Of a stretch of DNA of 32,862 nt, positions 1 through 7,248 are shown piece by piece; within the stretch, counting starts at the first letter, position 1; the number at the start of each line of letters is the position of its first letter. A program made the translations under genes and the position numbers. Below the pieces are notes generated by a model. It had not been told where the DNA came from, did no database searches, and saw only the letters and a list, made by a program, of their open reading frames with translations. Origin of the DNA: Treponema sp. (GTDB taxonomy: Bacteria; Spirochaetota; Spirochaetia; Treponematales; Breznakiellaceae); contig JAISEB010000263.1 of assembly GCA_031264395.1 (NCBI GenBank), forward strand, positions 1-32,862, written 5' to 3'.

Positions 1-572
1 ATTTTATTTCTATTTATATAACTTGCTATCAACAACACTACTGCAACAAATATTGAACCAAGCATTTCGTGTGGCATAGTCCATAAGGCGGTACTATATG
101 GATTGCCGCTACCAAAAAAAGTTGATAAAAAAGTATAACCAATAACTTTAAATAGGCTCGAATCAAAATTATAACACCATGACAGCCATGTATTTTTTCC
201 CAAAACATCAATGGCTTTAAAATTAAACATCAAACTTGATTTCATCAAAAAATGGCTGATTAATGCCATTGAAAAAATTGGTATCCCAAGGCGTGGTATT
301 CTTTTTATTATCATGGCCGCCAATTTTGTGAAATCAGATTTTTTTATAAAAGCCATTGAAAGTACAATACCAGACAGAACAAAGAATATTTTTACCGACA
401 GCCCGCCATCTAATAATAGTCTAAAATATCCATTTTGGAGGTTTGTCAGAAAGCGAGGCTGGTTTGGAACATCATAAGTAAACGTTAATGCCGTATGACC
501 CATACAAGCAATTAAAGCTGACCAGCCACGTAATCCATCCAGGTAATTTATTCTATTCTCGTTCTTTATCAT
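1..572 (-). CDS. Acyltransferase-3 family membrane protein, 5' part only (runs off the window)
   Basis: The minus strand is open from an ATG at 570-572 to the window edge, giving about 190 residues. A good ribosome binding site (GGAGG) lies 9 bases upstream of the ATG. The protein begins like the acyltransferase-3 (OafA/NodX-type) family: YLDGLRGWSAL at residues 10-20 with a conserved His at about 26, then hydrophobic segments including FFVLSGIVLS (63-72), the basic KRIPRLGIP stretch (90-98), and LWTMPHEMLGS near 165. Members are multi-pass inner-membrane enzymes that O-acylate sugars of cell-surface polymers or other extracytoplasmic substrates. The C-terminal half is outside the window, so intactness cannot be judged. 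The gene is much more AT-rich than the chromosome to its right and lies beside a gene remnant, which suggests an acquired or unstable region. The substrate cannot be told from sequence. Confidence 0.85.
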   Translation of the reverse strand, partial: MIKNENRINYLDGLRGWSALIACMGHTALTFTYDVPNQPRFLTNLQNGYFRLLLDGGLSVKIFFVLSGIVLSMAFIKKSDFTKLAAMIIKRIPRLGIPIFSMALISHFLMKSSLMFNFKAIDVLGKNTWLSWCYNFDSSLFKVIGYTFLSTFFGSGNPYSTALWTMPHEMLGSIFVAVVLLIASYINRNK

Positions 573-597
573 TTTTATACCTCCGTTAAAGTCTCGT

Positions 598-628
598 ATA
601 ATATTGTAATTATTTAACAAATTGTCAA
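598..628 (-). promoter_or_regulatory. Probable sigma-70 promoter of the acyltransferase gene
   Basis: On the minus strand TTGACA (623-628) is followed by AATATT (600-605, spacing 17) or TATTAT (598-603, spacing 19). The start codon and its GGAGG site follow about 25 bases downstream. The -35 box is a perfect match; which -10 is used is uncertain. Confidence 0.5.
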
Positions 629-690
629 GTCATTATTTTCACCGTCATGGACGGCGGCGCTTTTTAAATTCCGGTTTTTATGTCATTTAA

Positions 691-888
691 CGCGCAATAT
701 ATGAAAACAATTACCGCCCCATCCTGGATGGGTATTTGAATGTGCAGAAGGCCTGGAATGAAATAGAATGCGGCAACCACTATGTCAGATCCATGGCAAG
801 CTTGGGTATTTACACACAGAGAAAAGACGAAACCGGAAAACTTTTCCGCCGTGTTGAAGTAATAGAGTTGTTCAATAACTTCCTTTAA
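691..888 (+). pseudogene. Decayed fragment resembling the C-terminal region of a GH116 / DUF608 glucosylceramidase-like hydrolase
   Basis: A frame without a start codon runs from just after a TAA (688-690) to a TAA at 886-888, 65 codons. It contains AWNEIECGNHYVRSMAS (residues about 28-44). This closely resembles the NPWNEIECGDHYARAMAS signature of GH116 non-lysosomal glucosylceramidases as I remember it, and the preceding Y..ILDGYL also fits that family. The rest of a GH116 enzyme (several hundred residues) is absent, and the sequence after the motif does not follow the family, so this is a remnant, not a gene. The last codons overlap a half-copy of the hairpin repeat seen elsewhere in the window. 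The remaining part of this 347-base gap holds only the acyltransferase promoter. The family match is from memory and moderately sure. Confidence 0.45.
866..884 (-). repeat. Half-copy of hairpin repeat family 1
   Basis: The sequence GTTGTTCAATAAC followed by TTC matches one arm and the loop edge of the third hairpin at 1873-1902, read in the opposite orientation. The second arm is missing. It overlaps the end of the GH116-like remnant, so the repeat may mark a breakpoint. Confidence 0.45.
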
Positions 889-919
889 AAACCAGAGTTA
901 CCCTTATCGCCGCCGCCAT

Positions 920-1771
920 TCACCCTTTCACGCCCGCGGCGATGAGCTTTTCCGCCCTTTCGTCATAGGCCGACTTGTCCCAGTCCCCGTATATTTCCAC
1001 GGAGGAAAAACCCGCCTCTTGGAGCAGGCGGCGCAGTTCGGAGGCGGCGTAGAGGCGCTGGGTAAAAACCTTCTCGAAGCGCTCCCCTTCTTTCAGGAGT
1101 ATCCACCGGTTTGTAAGGGCCGCCCAGGAATCGGCCGGTTCGGATTCGACAAGCACCGTGTAACCGGCGCGCTCAAACCATTCGCTTCTGCCGAAATCCC
1201 GCACGGCCGTTTCCTTGCCCAGCGTCTCGATGATGAAGACGCCGCCGGGCTTGAGGGACTCAAAAACATTGCGGGCCACTACAAGATCATCTTGGGGATT
1301 TTCGAAATATCCAAAGGAAATATAAAGGTTCACCGCGGCGTCAAAGAACAGGGGCCGTTTGAAGGACCGCGCGTCTTCGCGGATAAACTCTATGTCAAGA
1401 CCTTCGTGAAGGGCGTCTTCCCCGGCGGTACGGAGGTAGGTTTCGGTGATGTCAACGCCGGTAACGGCGAAGCCCCGGCGGGCAAACTCCAGGGCAACGC
1501 GGCCAAAACCGCAGCAGAGATCCAGAAGGCGGGGGCCTTCCGCCCCGCCGCGCGCGCTCCGCACGGGTAAAGAGCCGGCTTCTTCCTCACGGGAGGACGA
1601 ATACTGATTCAGGCGGACAAGGGAAATCACCCCGTCGGCGACACGCGGCACCTCGGCCCAATGAGCGTCGTCAAACATGATCGGGGCGTAACGCGCCCAG
1701 AAATCTTCGTCATTGAACCATTCCTTCCTGCGTTCCACACTTCGATTATACCGGAAAAACGGGAAATACAT
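920..1771 (-). CDS. Class I SAM-dependent methyltransferase
   Basis: The protein is 283 residues from the upstream ATG. It has a Rossmann-type methyltransferase core: motif I LLDLCCGFGR (82-91), the acidic residue ending strand 2 at TGVD (about 107), EDARSF at about 130, and the strand-4 region DAAVNLYISFGYFE. This is the Methyltransf_25/11 type, which acts on small molecules or unidentified substrates. The true start is probably the GTG at 1736-1738 (272 residues). Homologues, as I recall, begin near the KEWFNDEDFW stretch, and a TATAAT box sits six bases before that GTG, between it and the ATG. Neither start has a clear ribosome binding site. The gene stands alone: an AT-rich remnant lies downstream and a three-hairpin element begins five bases upstream of the ATG. 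The fold is sure; the substrate is unknown. Confidence 0.85.
   Translation of the reverse strand: MYFPFFRYNRSVERRKEWFNDEDFWARYAPIMFDDAHWAEVPRVADGVISLVRLNQYSSSREEEAGSLPVRSARGGAEGPRLLDLCCGFGRVALEFARRGFAVTGVDITETYLRTAGEDALHEGLDIEFIREDARSFKRPLFFDAAVNLYISFGYFENPQDDLVVARNVFESLKPGGVFIIETLGKETAVRDFGRSEWFERAGYTVLVESEPADSWAALTNRWILLKEGERFEKVFTQRLYAASELRRLLQEAGFSSVEIYGDWDKSAYDERAEKLIAAGVKG
1745..1750 (-). promoter_or_regulatory. -10 box (TATAAT) of a probably leaderless methyltransferase transcript
   Basis: A perfect TATAAT lies on the minus strand six bases before an in-frame GTG (1736-1738). No convincing -35 hexamer is seen at the usual distance. If it is used, transcription would start at or next to the GTG. 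Confidence 0.4.
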
Positions 1772-1775
1772 AGTG

Positions 1776-1902
1776 GACCTGTTTAGTAACCCGGTTGGTT
1801 ACTAAACAGGTCTTGCGATTTTTCAGGCTAAAGCACGGCTTTAGCCTTGCAAAATCGCGTTTTTAAGCGGAAGTTGTTCAATAACTGAAGTTATTGAACA
1901 AC
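1776..1902 (+). repeat. Three-hairpin composite element (family 1, copy A)
   Basis: Three consecutive inverted repeats fill the gap between divergent genes. Hairpin 1 has perfect 16-base arms, GACCTGTTTAGTAACC (1776-1791) and its complement (1797-1812), around CGGTT. Hairpin 2 is nested: GCGATTTT (1815-1822) pairs with AAAATCGC (1851-1858) and encloses GGCTAAAGC-ACG-GCTTTAGCC (1826-1846). Hairpin 3 has 13-base arms, GTTGTTCAATAAC (1873-1885) and its complement (1890-1902), around TGAA. No U-tract follows any stem, so none looks like an intrinsic terminator. The same order recurs at 15663-15801 with different stem sequences but the same loop-proximal bases. Confidence 0.8.
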
Positions 1903-1933
1903 CTTAATGTTTCCTCACAGCGCCCTTAATTTC

Positions 1934-1962
1934 TTGATTCTCCCTTCCGGTATTGTTATATT
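1934..1962 (+). promoter_or_regulatory. Promoter of the lipoprotein-cyclase operon
   Basis: TTGATT (1934-1939) and TATATT (1957-1962) are separated by 17 bases. The ATG at 1971 follows the -10 box by only eight bases and lacks a properly spaced ribosome binding site, so the message may be leaderless. Confidence 0.5.
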
Positions 1963-1970
1963 ATATAGGT

Positions 1971-2735
1971 ATGAAAGGAAACTGTTTTCTGTACGCCGTT
2001 TGGCTTGTGTCGTTTCCGTTTTTCTTTTCCTGCCAGGGCGGTCCCCGGAACGCGGCAGAGGCTCTTGAAAACACGGAATTTTCCCCCTATGTGATTGAAA
2101 AAGACATTGTTTCGCCCGAAAGACGCGGGCGTATTTCGGTTTCGCTTGCCATGCTTGCCCTTGACGGACAGGCGGAGTTTTCCCCCTTGTTAAAGAACCT
2201 GCTCTATGAGGGCATGGATTCAGGGCAGTACGCGGACAGGCGCATCGCGTATCTGGAAGGGCTTTCCCCGGACCTTGACAGGGCGGCGAGGGAAACGGGC
2301 GGGAAAGAAATCGTGTGGGAATATACGGAAACCTTTACGCCGATAACGGAGACTTCCGATCCGGATATCCTTGTGATAAGCCGGGACAGGGATTACTACC
2401 TGGGCGGCGCCCACGGCACAAGGGAAAAACAGTACTTTTCCGTCAGCCGTTCACGGGGAGCGGAGCTTGAGCCGGGCGATTTTGTCCCGCCCGAAAAAGA
2501 CGGGGCATTCCTCACGCTGATAGAAGACGCCCTCCGTGAATACTCGGGGCTCAGGCCCGGCGCCCTCCTCGGCGAAGGAGGCTTTTTCGAGGATGCGCTG
2601 GAAGAAATACCGGACAATTTCTACCCCGGCCGGGCCGGAATGGTCTTCAGGTGGAATCCCTATGACATAGCGCCCTACGCCATGGGGCCCATAGAGGTAA
2701 CCGTTCCCTGGGAGAAGATCAGGTCTCTTCCGTAA
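1971..2735 (+). CDS. Putative lipoprotein with a DUF3298 (RsiV-type) domain
   Basis: The product is 254 residues from the ATG at 1971. A signal peptide with a hydrophobic core ends in a lipobox-like FFFSC, placing the lipidated cysteine at residue 21, so the protein is probably anchored outside the cytoplasmic membrane. The middle and C-terminal parts carry the DUF3298 pattern: DRDYYLGGAHGT near 140, a LEPGDFV stretch, and the closing YDIAPYAMGPIEVTVPW. In Bacillus RsiV this domain is the extracytoplasmic part of an anti-sigma factor that binds lysozyme, but here there is no anti-sigma domain, so only a surface or periplasmic binding role can be suggested. The adenylate cyclase gene begins six bases after the stop, so the two are probably cotranscribed and the lipoprotein could relate to the input of the cyclase sensor; that link is inference. 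Confidence 0.8.
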   Translation: MKGNCFLYAVWLVSFPFFFSCQGGPRNAAEALENTEFSPYVIEKDIVSPERRGRISVSLAMLALDGQAEFSPLLKNLLYEGMDSGQYADRRIAYLEGLSPDLDRAARETGGKEIVWEYTETFTPITETSDPDILVISRDRDYYLGGAHGTREKQYFSVSRSRGAELEPGDFVPPEKDGAFLTLIEDALREYSGLRPGALLGEGGFFEDALEEIPDNFYPGRAGMVFRWNPYDIAPYAMGPIEVTVPWEKIRSLP

Positions 2736-2741
2736 AATCCC

Positions 2742-4433
2742 ATGAAAATCCGCAGCAGGATCATTTGGGTAGTACTGCCGCTCCTCGTCACGGCCCTGGC
2801 GCTCGCGGGGACGGCGTCCTATTTTTCGGCGGCAAACGGCATAACAAGAATAACGCGGGAATTTTTCGGATTCAAACTTCTTGAACTGCGCAAATACGCC
2901 GAAAACCAGTGGGCGCTGCTCATCGAAAACGGCTATGCCGGCAATCCTGAAATGGTGGACGCGGCGAAAAAGGCCCTTGAGATCTACGCCGGCAGCATAA
3001 TCCTCAGCGAAAGCGAAGTGATCTTCGCCCTTGACAATTCAGGGGCTGCCGCCATGTCCGCCTCTCTTGGAAACGCCCCTGAAATACCGGCCGGGGAAGG
3101 CGCCGCCCTTCTTCTTCTCCTTGACGAACAGGACGATGAACTTGTAACCGCCTTCGCGGGCGGAAAGGAGCGCGTCATGCGCTCCTTCTATTTTACCCCT
3201 TTTCAGTGGCGGATAATCCTGTCCGAGGAAAAGAGCAGTTTCTACCGGGACCTTGACCGCATCAAGTCAAGGACGGCGGCCGTTACGGCATTTTCCTCCC
3301 TCGCCGCCATCGTGCTGCTTGTCCTCTTTTCCCGTATAATAACAAATCCCCTTGTAAAGATGGTAGACGCCATGCGGAAGATCATCGAAACTACGGATCT
3401 TTCCTCGAGGGTGGACGTGACCTACGGCGACGAAACGGGCCGGCTTGCCCATACCTTCAACGTCATGACAGGCGCGCTTGAAAACGCCTACGCCCAGATC
3501 AAGCGCTACGCCTTTGACGCGGTTCTTTCGCAGAAAAAGGAACAGCGCATACGGCAGATCTTCCAAAAGTACGTGCCCCAGGATGTCATCAACGAATCTT
3601 TCAGGAATCCTGAACAGCTTTTGCCGGGCAAAAACATGGATCTGGCCGTGCTCTTTTCCGACATACGGAGTTTCACCACCCTTTCCGAAGGAATGTCCCC
3701 GGGGGACCTTGTGGAACTCCTCAACCGGTATTTTTCCCCCCAGGTTTCCGTCATATACAACAGGAACGGCATTGTCGACAAGTACATAGGAGACGCCATC
3801 ATGGCCCTCTGGGGAGCGCCTGTCGGGCACGGCGACGACGCCCTTCAGGCGGTTCTCTCCGGCATTGAAATGATAGCGGCGCTTGAAACCTTTAACAAAG
3901 ATCAGAGAGGGCGCGGGCAAAAGGAAATCAACATTGGCATAGGGATCAACTACGGGGAAGTAACGGTGGGCAATATAGGCGCCGAACAGAAGCGGGACTA
4001 TACGGTCATAGGCGATCCGGTAAACCTCGCTTCCCGCCTTGAGGGCCTTACCAAAATATACCGTTCGCCGCTGCTCATCTCCGAATTCCTTTACGGCGAA
4101 CTTGTAAAAGGGAGAACCGGAACGGAAGGAGCGGAACTCCGTTTCAGGTTGCTTGATACGGTAGCGGTAAAGGGAAAAACAAAAGGCGTCAAAATTTACA
4201 CGGTGAAGAACGGCCTTACGGACACCGAGCAAAAGGCGTGGCCCGTCCACGAAAAGGCCATGGAACTCTACTACCGCCGTTCCTTCCGCGAGGCGGCGGA
4301 GGCGTTCCGGGAGCTTCTTTCGCTGCTTCCCGGGGATTATAACGGCGAACATCTGTTGCGGCGCTGCGTCGCCTGCGCGCTCGATCCTCCTCCCGCCGGC
4401 TGGGACGGTGTTGAAATCATGCATTCCAAATAA
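2742..4433 (+). CDS. Membrane-bound class III adenylate cyclase with extracytoplasmic sensor and HAMP domain
   Basis: The product is 563 residues. A membrane segment at about 7-29, an extracytoplasmic region at about 33-178 and a second membrane segment (about 179-200) lead into a HAMP domain (about 201-253) and a class III nucleotide cyclase domain (about 297-480). Metal-binding aspartates are visible in LFSDIRSFT (D307) and IGDAIMALWG (D351). The purine-selecting pair is Lys in DKYIGD (K347) and Asp in VIGDPVN (D425), the combination typical of adenylate rather than guanylate cyclases. The transition-state motif NLASR (N428, R432) is intact, so the enzyme should be active, making cAMP from ATP as a homodimer. 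A short helical tail (about 505-560) resembles a TPR-like unit. It follows the lipoprotein gene by six bases, suggesting a two-gene signalling unit. The ligand is unknown. Confidence 0.93.
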   Translation: MKIRSRIIWVVLPLLVTALALAGTASYFSAANGITRITREFFGFKLLELRKYAENQWALLIENGYAGNPEMVDAAKKALEIYAGSIILSESEVIFALDNSGAAAMSASLGNAPEIPAGEGAALLLLLDEQDDELVTAFAGGKERVMRSFYFTPFQWRIILSEEKSSFYRDLDRIKSRTAAVTAFSSLAAIVLLVLFSRIITNPLVKMVDAMRKIIETTDLSSRVDVTYGDETGRLAHTFNVMTGALENAYAQIKRYAFDAVLSQKKEQRIRQIFQKYVPQDVINESFRNPEQLLPGKNMDLAVLFSDIRSFTTLSEGMSPGDLVELLNRYFSPQVSVIYNRNGIVDKYIGDAIMALWGAPVGHGDDALQAVLSGIEMIAALETFNKDQRGRGQKEINIGIGINYGEVTVGNIGAEQKRDYTVIGDPVNLASRLEGLTKIYRSPLLISEFLYGELVKGRTGTEGAELRFRLLDTVAVKGKTKGVKIYTVKNGLTDTEQKAWPVHEKAMELYYRRSFREAAEAFRELLSLLPGDYNGEHLLRRCVACALDPPPAGWDGVEIMHSK

Positions 4434-4477
4434 CCGCTTCCCTTAAGCCCGCCCGGTTTTCTTCCGAAAATAATAGC

Positions 4478-4518
4478 GGGAGCCTCTAAAAACCCGGCCG
4501 GGGTTTTCAGGGCTTCCC
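4478..4518 (+). repeat. Single hairpin of repeat family 1
   Basis: An imperfect hairpin with GGGAGCC..AAAAACCCGG on the left and CCGGGGTTTT..GGGCTTCCC on the right. The tip (CCCGGCCGGG) matches the loop type of hairpin 1 in the composite copies. The outer stem resembles that of the hairpin at 15833-15868. It lies between the cyclase and the small gene; without a following T-run it is a weak terminator candidate. Confidence 0.55.
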
Positions 4519-4575
4519 CGGTGAATCCCGGTGAGGCCGAAGGGCTTTCCCGGAAGACCCTTTGGAGGAACTGCG

Positions 4576-4773
4576 ATGAAACGTTACTGCATAAAAAGCC
4601 GCGGCGGCCGGACTGAATATTTTGATATTGTCAGGGAAATAGAAGACGGATTTATTGTCCGGCTCACAAGAATAAGCGACGGAAACGAAAAAACCATTGA
4701 AGAATCACTGACAAAGCATCTTTTTGACATATGCCTCAAAACCGGCTACATCTACGAAGCCGCGACGGCTTAG
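4576..4773 (+). CDS. Small conserved-looking hypothetical protein (65 aa)
   Basis: The ATG at 4576 is preceded by a strong ribosome binding site (GGAGG at 4564-4568, 7 bases before it), which favours it over an upstream in-frame GTG. The 65-residue product has no signal peptide or membrane segment. It alternates charged and hydrophobic residues (TEYFDIVREIEDGFIVRLTR at about 13-32) and ends with the aromatic TGYIYEAA. The reading IEDGFIVRLTRISDGNEKTIEES suggests a compact beta-type domain. I do not recognise the family. It stands between a hairpin repeat and a repeat-rich gap, 142 bases after the cyclase, and may be transcribed with it. It ends in TAG, which shows that amber is used as a normal stop here. 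Confidence 0.65.
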   Translation: MKRYCIKSRGGRTEYFDIVREIEDGFIVRLTRISDGNEKTIEESLTKHLFDICLKTGYIYEAATA

Positions 4774-4788
4774 CGGTCTGATTACACT

Positions 4789-4855
4789 AAAACCACGGAT
4801 ATGTGATTGGCGTTTTCAGGAAAAACCGCAGAGCTGCACGGAGTTTCACGGAGGA
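4789..4855 (+). repeat. Degenerate copy of the CCACGGAC repeat family
   Basis: The sequence starts AAAACCACGGAT and continues through CCGCAGAG, TGCACGGAG and TTTCACGGAGG. These are drifted versions of the CCACGGAC units that form the better preserved copies at 16552-16650 and 29434-29557. The closing complementary arm is not recognisable. Confidence 0.35.
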
Positions 4856-4894
4856 AGAACAGGGCATCGGCGTTTATTTTCATATACCGGGAAA

Positions 4895-5035
4895 TTACCA
4901 GGTTTTGGAAGAATTTTTAACCGCAAGGTCAAATAAGTCGAAAAAGTTTCGGTACAAAGTTTCGCTTTCTCTTCCTTCTTCGGCTTTTTCGACTCCGAGG
5001 TAAATTTTTTCTTCAATTCCGGTTGTTTGGTCCAA
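4895..5035 (-). CDS. Possible small ORF (46 aa), unproven
   Basis: A minus-strand frame with a TTG start (5033-5035) and TAA stop (4895-4897) lies just downstream of the coiled-coil gene. Its composition looks protein-like: GIEEKIYLGVEKAEEGRESE followed by the amphipathic TLYRNFFDLFDLAVKN. The start has only a weak, distant GGAAG upstream, and an inverted repeat lies inside it. It could also be the remnant of a longer gene. No family is recognised. Confidence 0.2.
   Translation of the reverse strand: MDQTTGIEEKIYLGVEKAEEGRESETLYRNFFDLFDLAVKNSSKTW
4936..4994. repeat. Inverted repeat with 11-base arms
   Basis: AGTCGAAAAAG (4936-4946) is exactly complementary to CTTTTTCGACT (4984-4994), separated by 37 bases. 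It lies between the convergent ends of the small gene and the coiled-coil gene and could act as a terminator or mRNA end, although the spacer is long. Confidence 0.4.
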
Positions 5036-5055
5036 ATGCCGCAGACTTCCGGCGG

Positions 5056-6315
5056 CTACTGGGTCAGGGCTTGCAGCGCCTGGCGTATTGAAGCGAGCTG
5101 ATTGTTAAGATTTTCTATTGCCTCAGCCTGTTCGGCGCCGCGGGCGCGGAGTTCGGCGATTACCGCGTCCTGCGCGGCGGCCGTTCCGGCAAGTTCGGCG
5201 TTCCGCGACTGAAGAGCGGCAACGGCGGCGTCCCGCGATGCGATGTCCGCCTCGCGGGAGACGTCAAGCGCCCGCAGGGCCTGTATGTTTTCCTCATACT
5301 CGGAAACGCGCCGGGCAAGATCGGAACCCTCCGCGTTACGGGCCGCGGCGCTTTCGGCAAGCCGGGCGTTTTCCGCCCTGAGTTCCGCGATGATCCCCTC
5401 CGGGTTCTCCGGGGAAAGGGCCGCGCCCGGCGAATTTCCGTCGTTCCGCCTCATGGCGGCCTCCAGAGCGCCGGCCGCCCGGACATAGATTTCCTTCCGG
5501 GATCTAAAGGCGGCTATCCCCTGAAAGGCCGGGGTTTCAAGAAAATCCTTTATGCTCAAAAGAACGTCCTGCGCCCCGGCAAAATCCCCGTTGCCCGCGC
5601 GGGCGTTCACTTCGGCGTACAGGCCCGCAAGCTGGCCTTCAATGACGGCCAGCTTTTCCTGCTCCCCCGAAAGGCGCGCCAGTTCATTCCGGGCTCCGGC
5701 AAGGGCGGCGCTGGTTCCCGCGAGGGCCGCCCCGCTTTCTTCCGAAACGGCGGCAAGCTCCCTCGCGCGCTCCTCAAGCTGGACGCGCAGTTCCTCTTCC
5801 CTGGCGCGGGATGTTTCAAGAACGAGCGTTCTTTCATCGTGAAGGGTATCTATCCTCCGGCGGTATTCCTCCTGAAGCCGCGTGAGGTATTCGCGGCGCG
5901 TTTCCGCCTCAAGGCCCGCGGCCTCCTGAAGCTCCTGAAGCTCCGTGTCGACGCCTTCAAGCCGGGAAACAACAAGAGCAATTTCCCTTTCCTTTTCCGT
6001 AATGCGTTCGGCGGTTTCCCTGCGTATTTCCCGGATCAGGGCGCGCTCGGCGGCATTGTACACCACCCTCCCCTGCCGTATCTGGAGATCCTCTTTTTCC
6101 TGTACAAAGAAAAGAAAAAAAACGCCGCCTGCAAGCAGGAGGACGCACGCGGCGTTTACAACAAAGGGAAAAAATACGCCGCGCTTTCCCGGCTTCCCCG
6201 GCGCGGAAAGGGACAGCCGGTTTTTCCCGGCGGCGCTGTCAATTCCGGCAAGTATCTCTTTCTGCTCGTCTATGGAAATCCCCGACGCGGTATCAAAAAC
6301 AACTTCGTCTTTCAT
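5056..6315 (-). CDS. Single-pass membrane protein with long coiled coils, unknown function
   Basis: The product is 419 residues. The N-terminal 47 residues are cytoplasmic-like and polar, one membrane segment follows (about 48-71, with FVVNAACVLLLAGGVFFLFF), and the rest is rich in Glu, Ala, Arg and Leu heptads. Coiled coils are predicted by eye at about 95-235 and 310-415, separated by a less charged region (about 240-300, including FAGAQDVLLSIKDFLETPAF). No enzymatic motif is visible. Similar membrane-plus-coiled-coil proteins sit beside topoisomerase or cell-envelope genes in treponemes, but I cannot name a family. The start follows the parC stop by nine bases; its AGGAAG ribosome binding site begins right after that TGA. 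The gene is therefore the third of the parE-parC transcript. A role at the envelope or as a scaffold is only a guess. Confidence 0.75.
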   Translation of the reverse strand: MKDEVVFDTASGISIDEQKEILAGIDSAAGKNRLSLSAPGKPGKRGVFFPFVVNAACVLLLAGGVFFLFFVQEKEDLQIRQGRVVYNAAERALIREIRRETAERITEKEREIALVVSRLEGVDTELQELQEAAGLEAETRREYLTRLQEEYRRRIDTLHDERTLVLETSRAREEELRVQLEERARELAAVSEESGAALAGTSAALAGARNELARLSGEQEKLAVIEGQLAGLYAEVNARAGNGDFAGAQDVLLSIKDFLETPAFQGIAAFRSRKEIYVRAAGALEAAMRRNDGNSPGAALSPENPEGIIAELRAENARLAESAAARNAEGSDLARRVSEYEENIQALRALDVSREADIASRDAAVAALQSRNAELAGTAAAQDAVIAELRARGAEQAEAIENLNNQLASIRQALQALTQ

Positions 6316-6324
6316 TACGCTTCC

Positions 6325-7248
6325 TCATTTTACATCGACGCCGGCCGCTTCCTTCGCGGCAAGGCGCACCCCGCCGGCCTTAAGGCCCCTGACGTTGTAA
6401 TCCTGGGCCTTGAAGGTTTCGGAAAGAACCTTGAGCCGGGGTTTGGGGACATATTTAACGCTGAAGGTGAATTTGGACCGGGTGTCGAAGTGGAGAATTT
6501 GCGCGCCGTCGGGAACCGGAAAATAGTCCTTGTTCATTATCCAGCCTTCAATAACAAAACGCTTGATAAAGGGGAATCCCGCGGCCTTGTCCCTGTAAAT
6601 AATCGTAAAAACCGTTCCGGCAAGAAGCTCCTTGTCGGCGACGCCTATCCACCATGCGCCTGCGCCCACAAAGAGTTTGTCCGGCAGATCCGTAACGGTA
6701 TACATACCGTTTTTGCGGATGACAAGAATACGGTCAAAGGGCGAAACCTCGGCGGCCACGGCCCCGGTGGAAACGGAGGAACCCAGGTAGCCGGTTTTTT
6801 TGTCGTAGCGCAGCTCCACGTCCCGCTTGACCACTTCCTTGATGTCGATCTTGTCAAAAGCGCCCACTCTGGTTTTGCGCGCCCCCCTGCCTGCTTCCTC
6901 GTTGGCCTTTACCTTTTCGATAATTTCCTTGAGGAAGCTCACGGAATAGGCGACGATGTTCTTGAGGTGGGCGTTAATCTCCTTGATGCGCGCCTGAATC
7001 TGCTGCATCTCTTCCTTTGCCCTGTTGATGTCGTAAAGGGAAATTCTGCGGATGGGAATGCGAAGGAGGTGTTCCACGTCGTCGCCGCTTACGCCGCGGG
7101 GGCCCACTTCCTTGAGGAAGGGTTTGAAGCCGGAAACAACCGCGTCTTCAACGCCCCTGGCGGTCTTCATCTTTTCAATGGCCTTGTAGATCCGCTCCTC
7201 AATAAAAATGCGCTCCAGAGTACGGAGGTGAAATTTGTCAAGGAGCTC
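6325..7248 (-). pseudogene. parC: parC, 3' portion downstream of an in-frame amber codon
   Basis: This is the direct same-frame continuation of the parC gene that starts at 8247. After the TAG at 7249-7251 the reading goes on as ELLDKFHLRTLERIFIEERI, which is the normal continuation of the topoisomerase IV A helical domain. It then has a coiled-coil stretch (YDINRAKEEMQQIQARIKEI) and a short C-terminal part (FDRILVIRKNGMYTVTDL). The full frame would be 640 codons, a plausible size for a spirochaete ParC. Codon use and motifs are intact on both sides, so only one base separates this from a whole gene. The first in-frame ATG in this part (7168-7170) lacks a ribosome binding site and would give 281 residues; I see no good restart signal. 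It ends in TGA nine bases before the coiled-coil gene. Confidence 0.75.

Noticed and set aside
211..477. Plus-strand frame of 88 codons in the AT-rich left edge
   Set aside because: It lies antisense to the acyltransferase gene, which has a ribosome binding site, a promoter and family motifs.
3267..4424. Minus-strand frame of 385 codons
   Set aside because: It is antisense to the intact cyclase domain, whose catalytic residues are all present.
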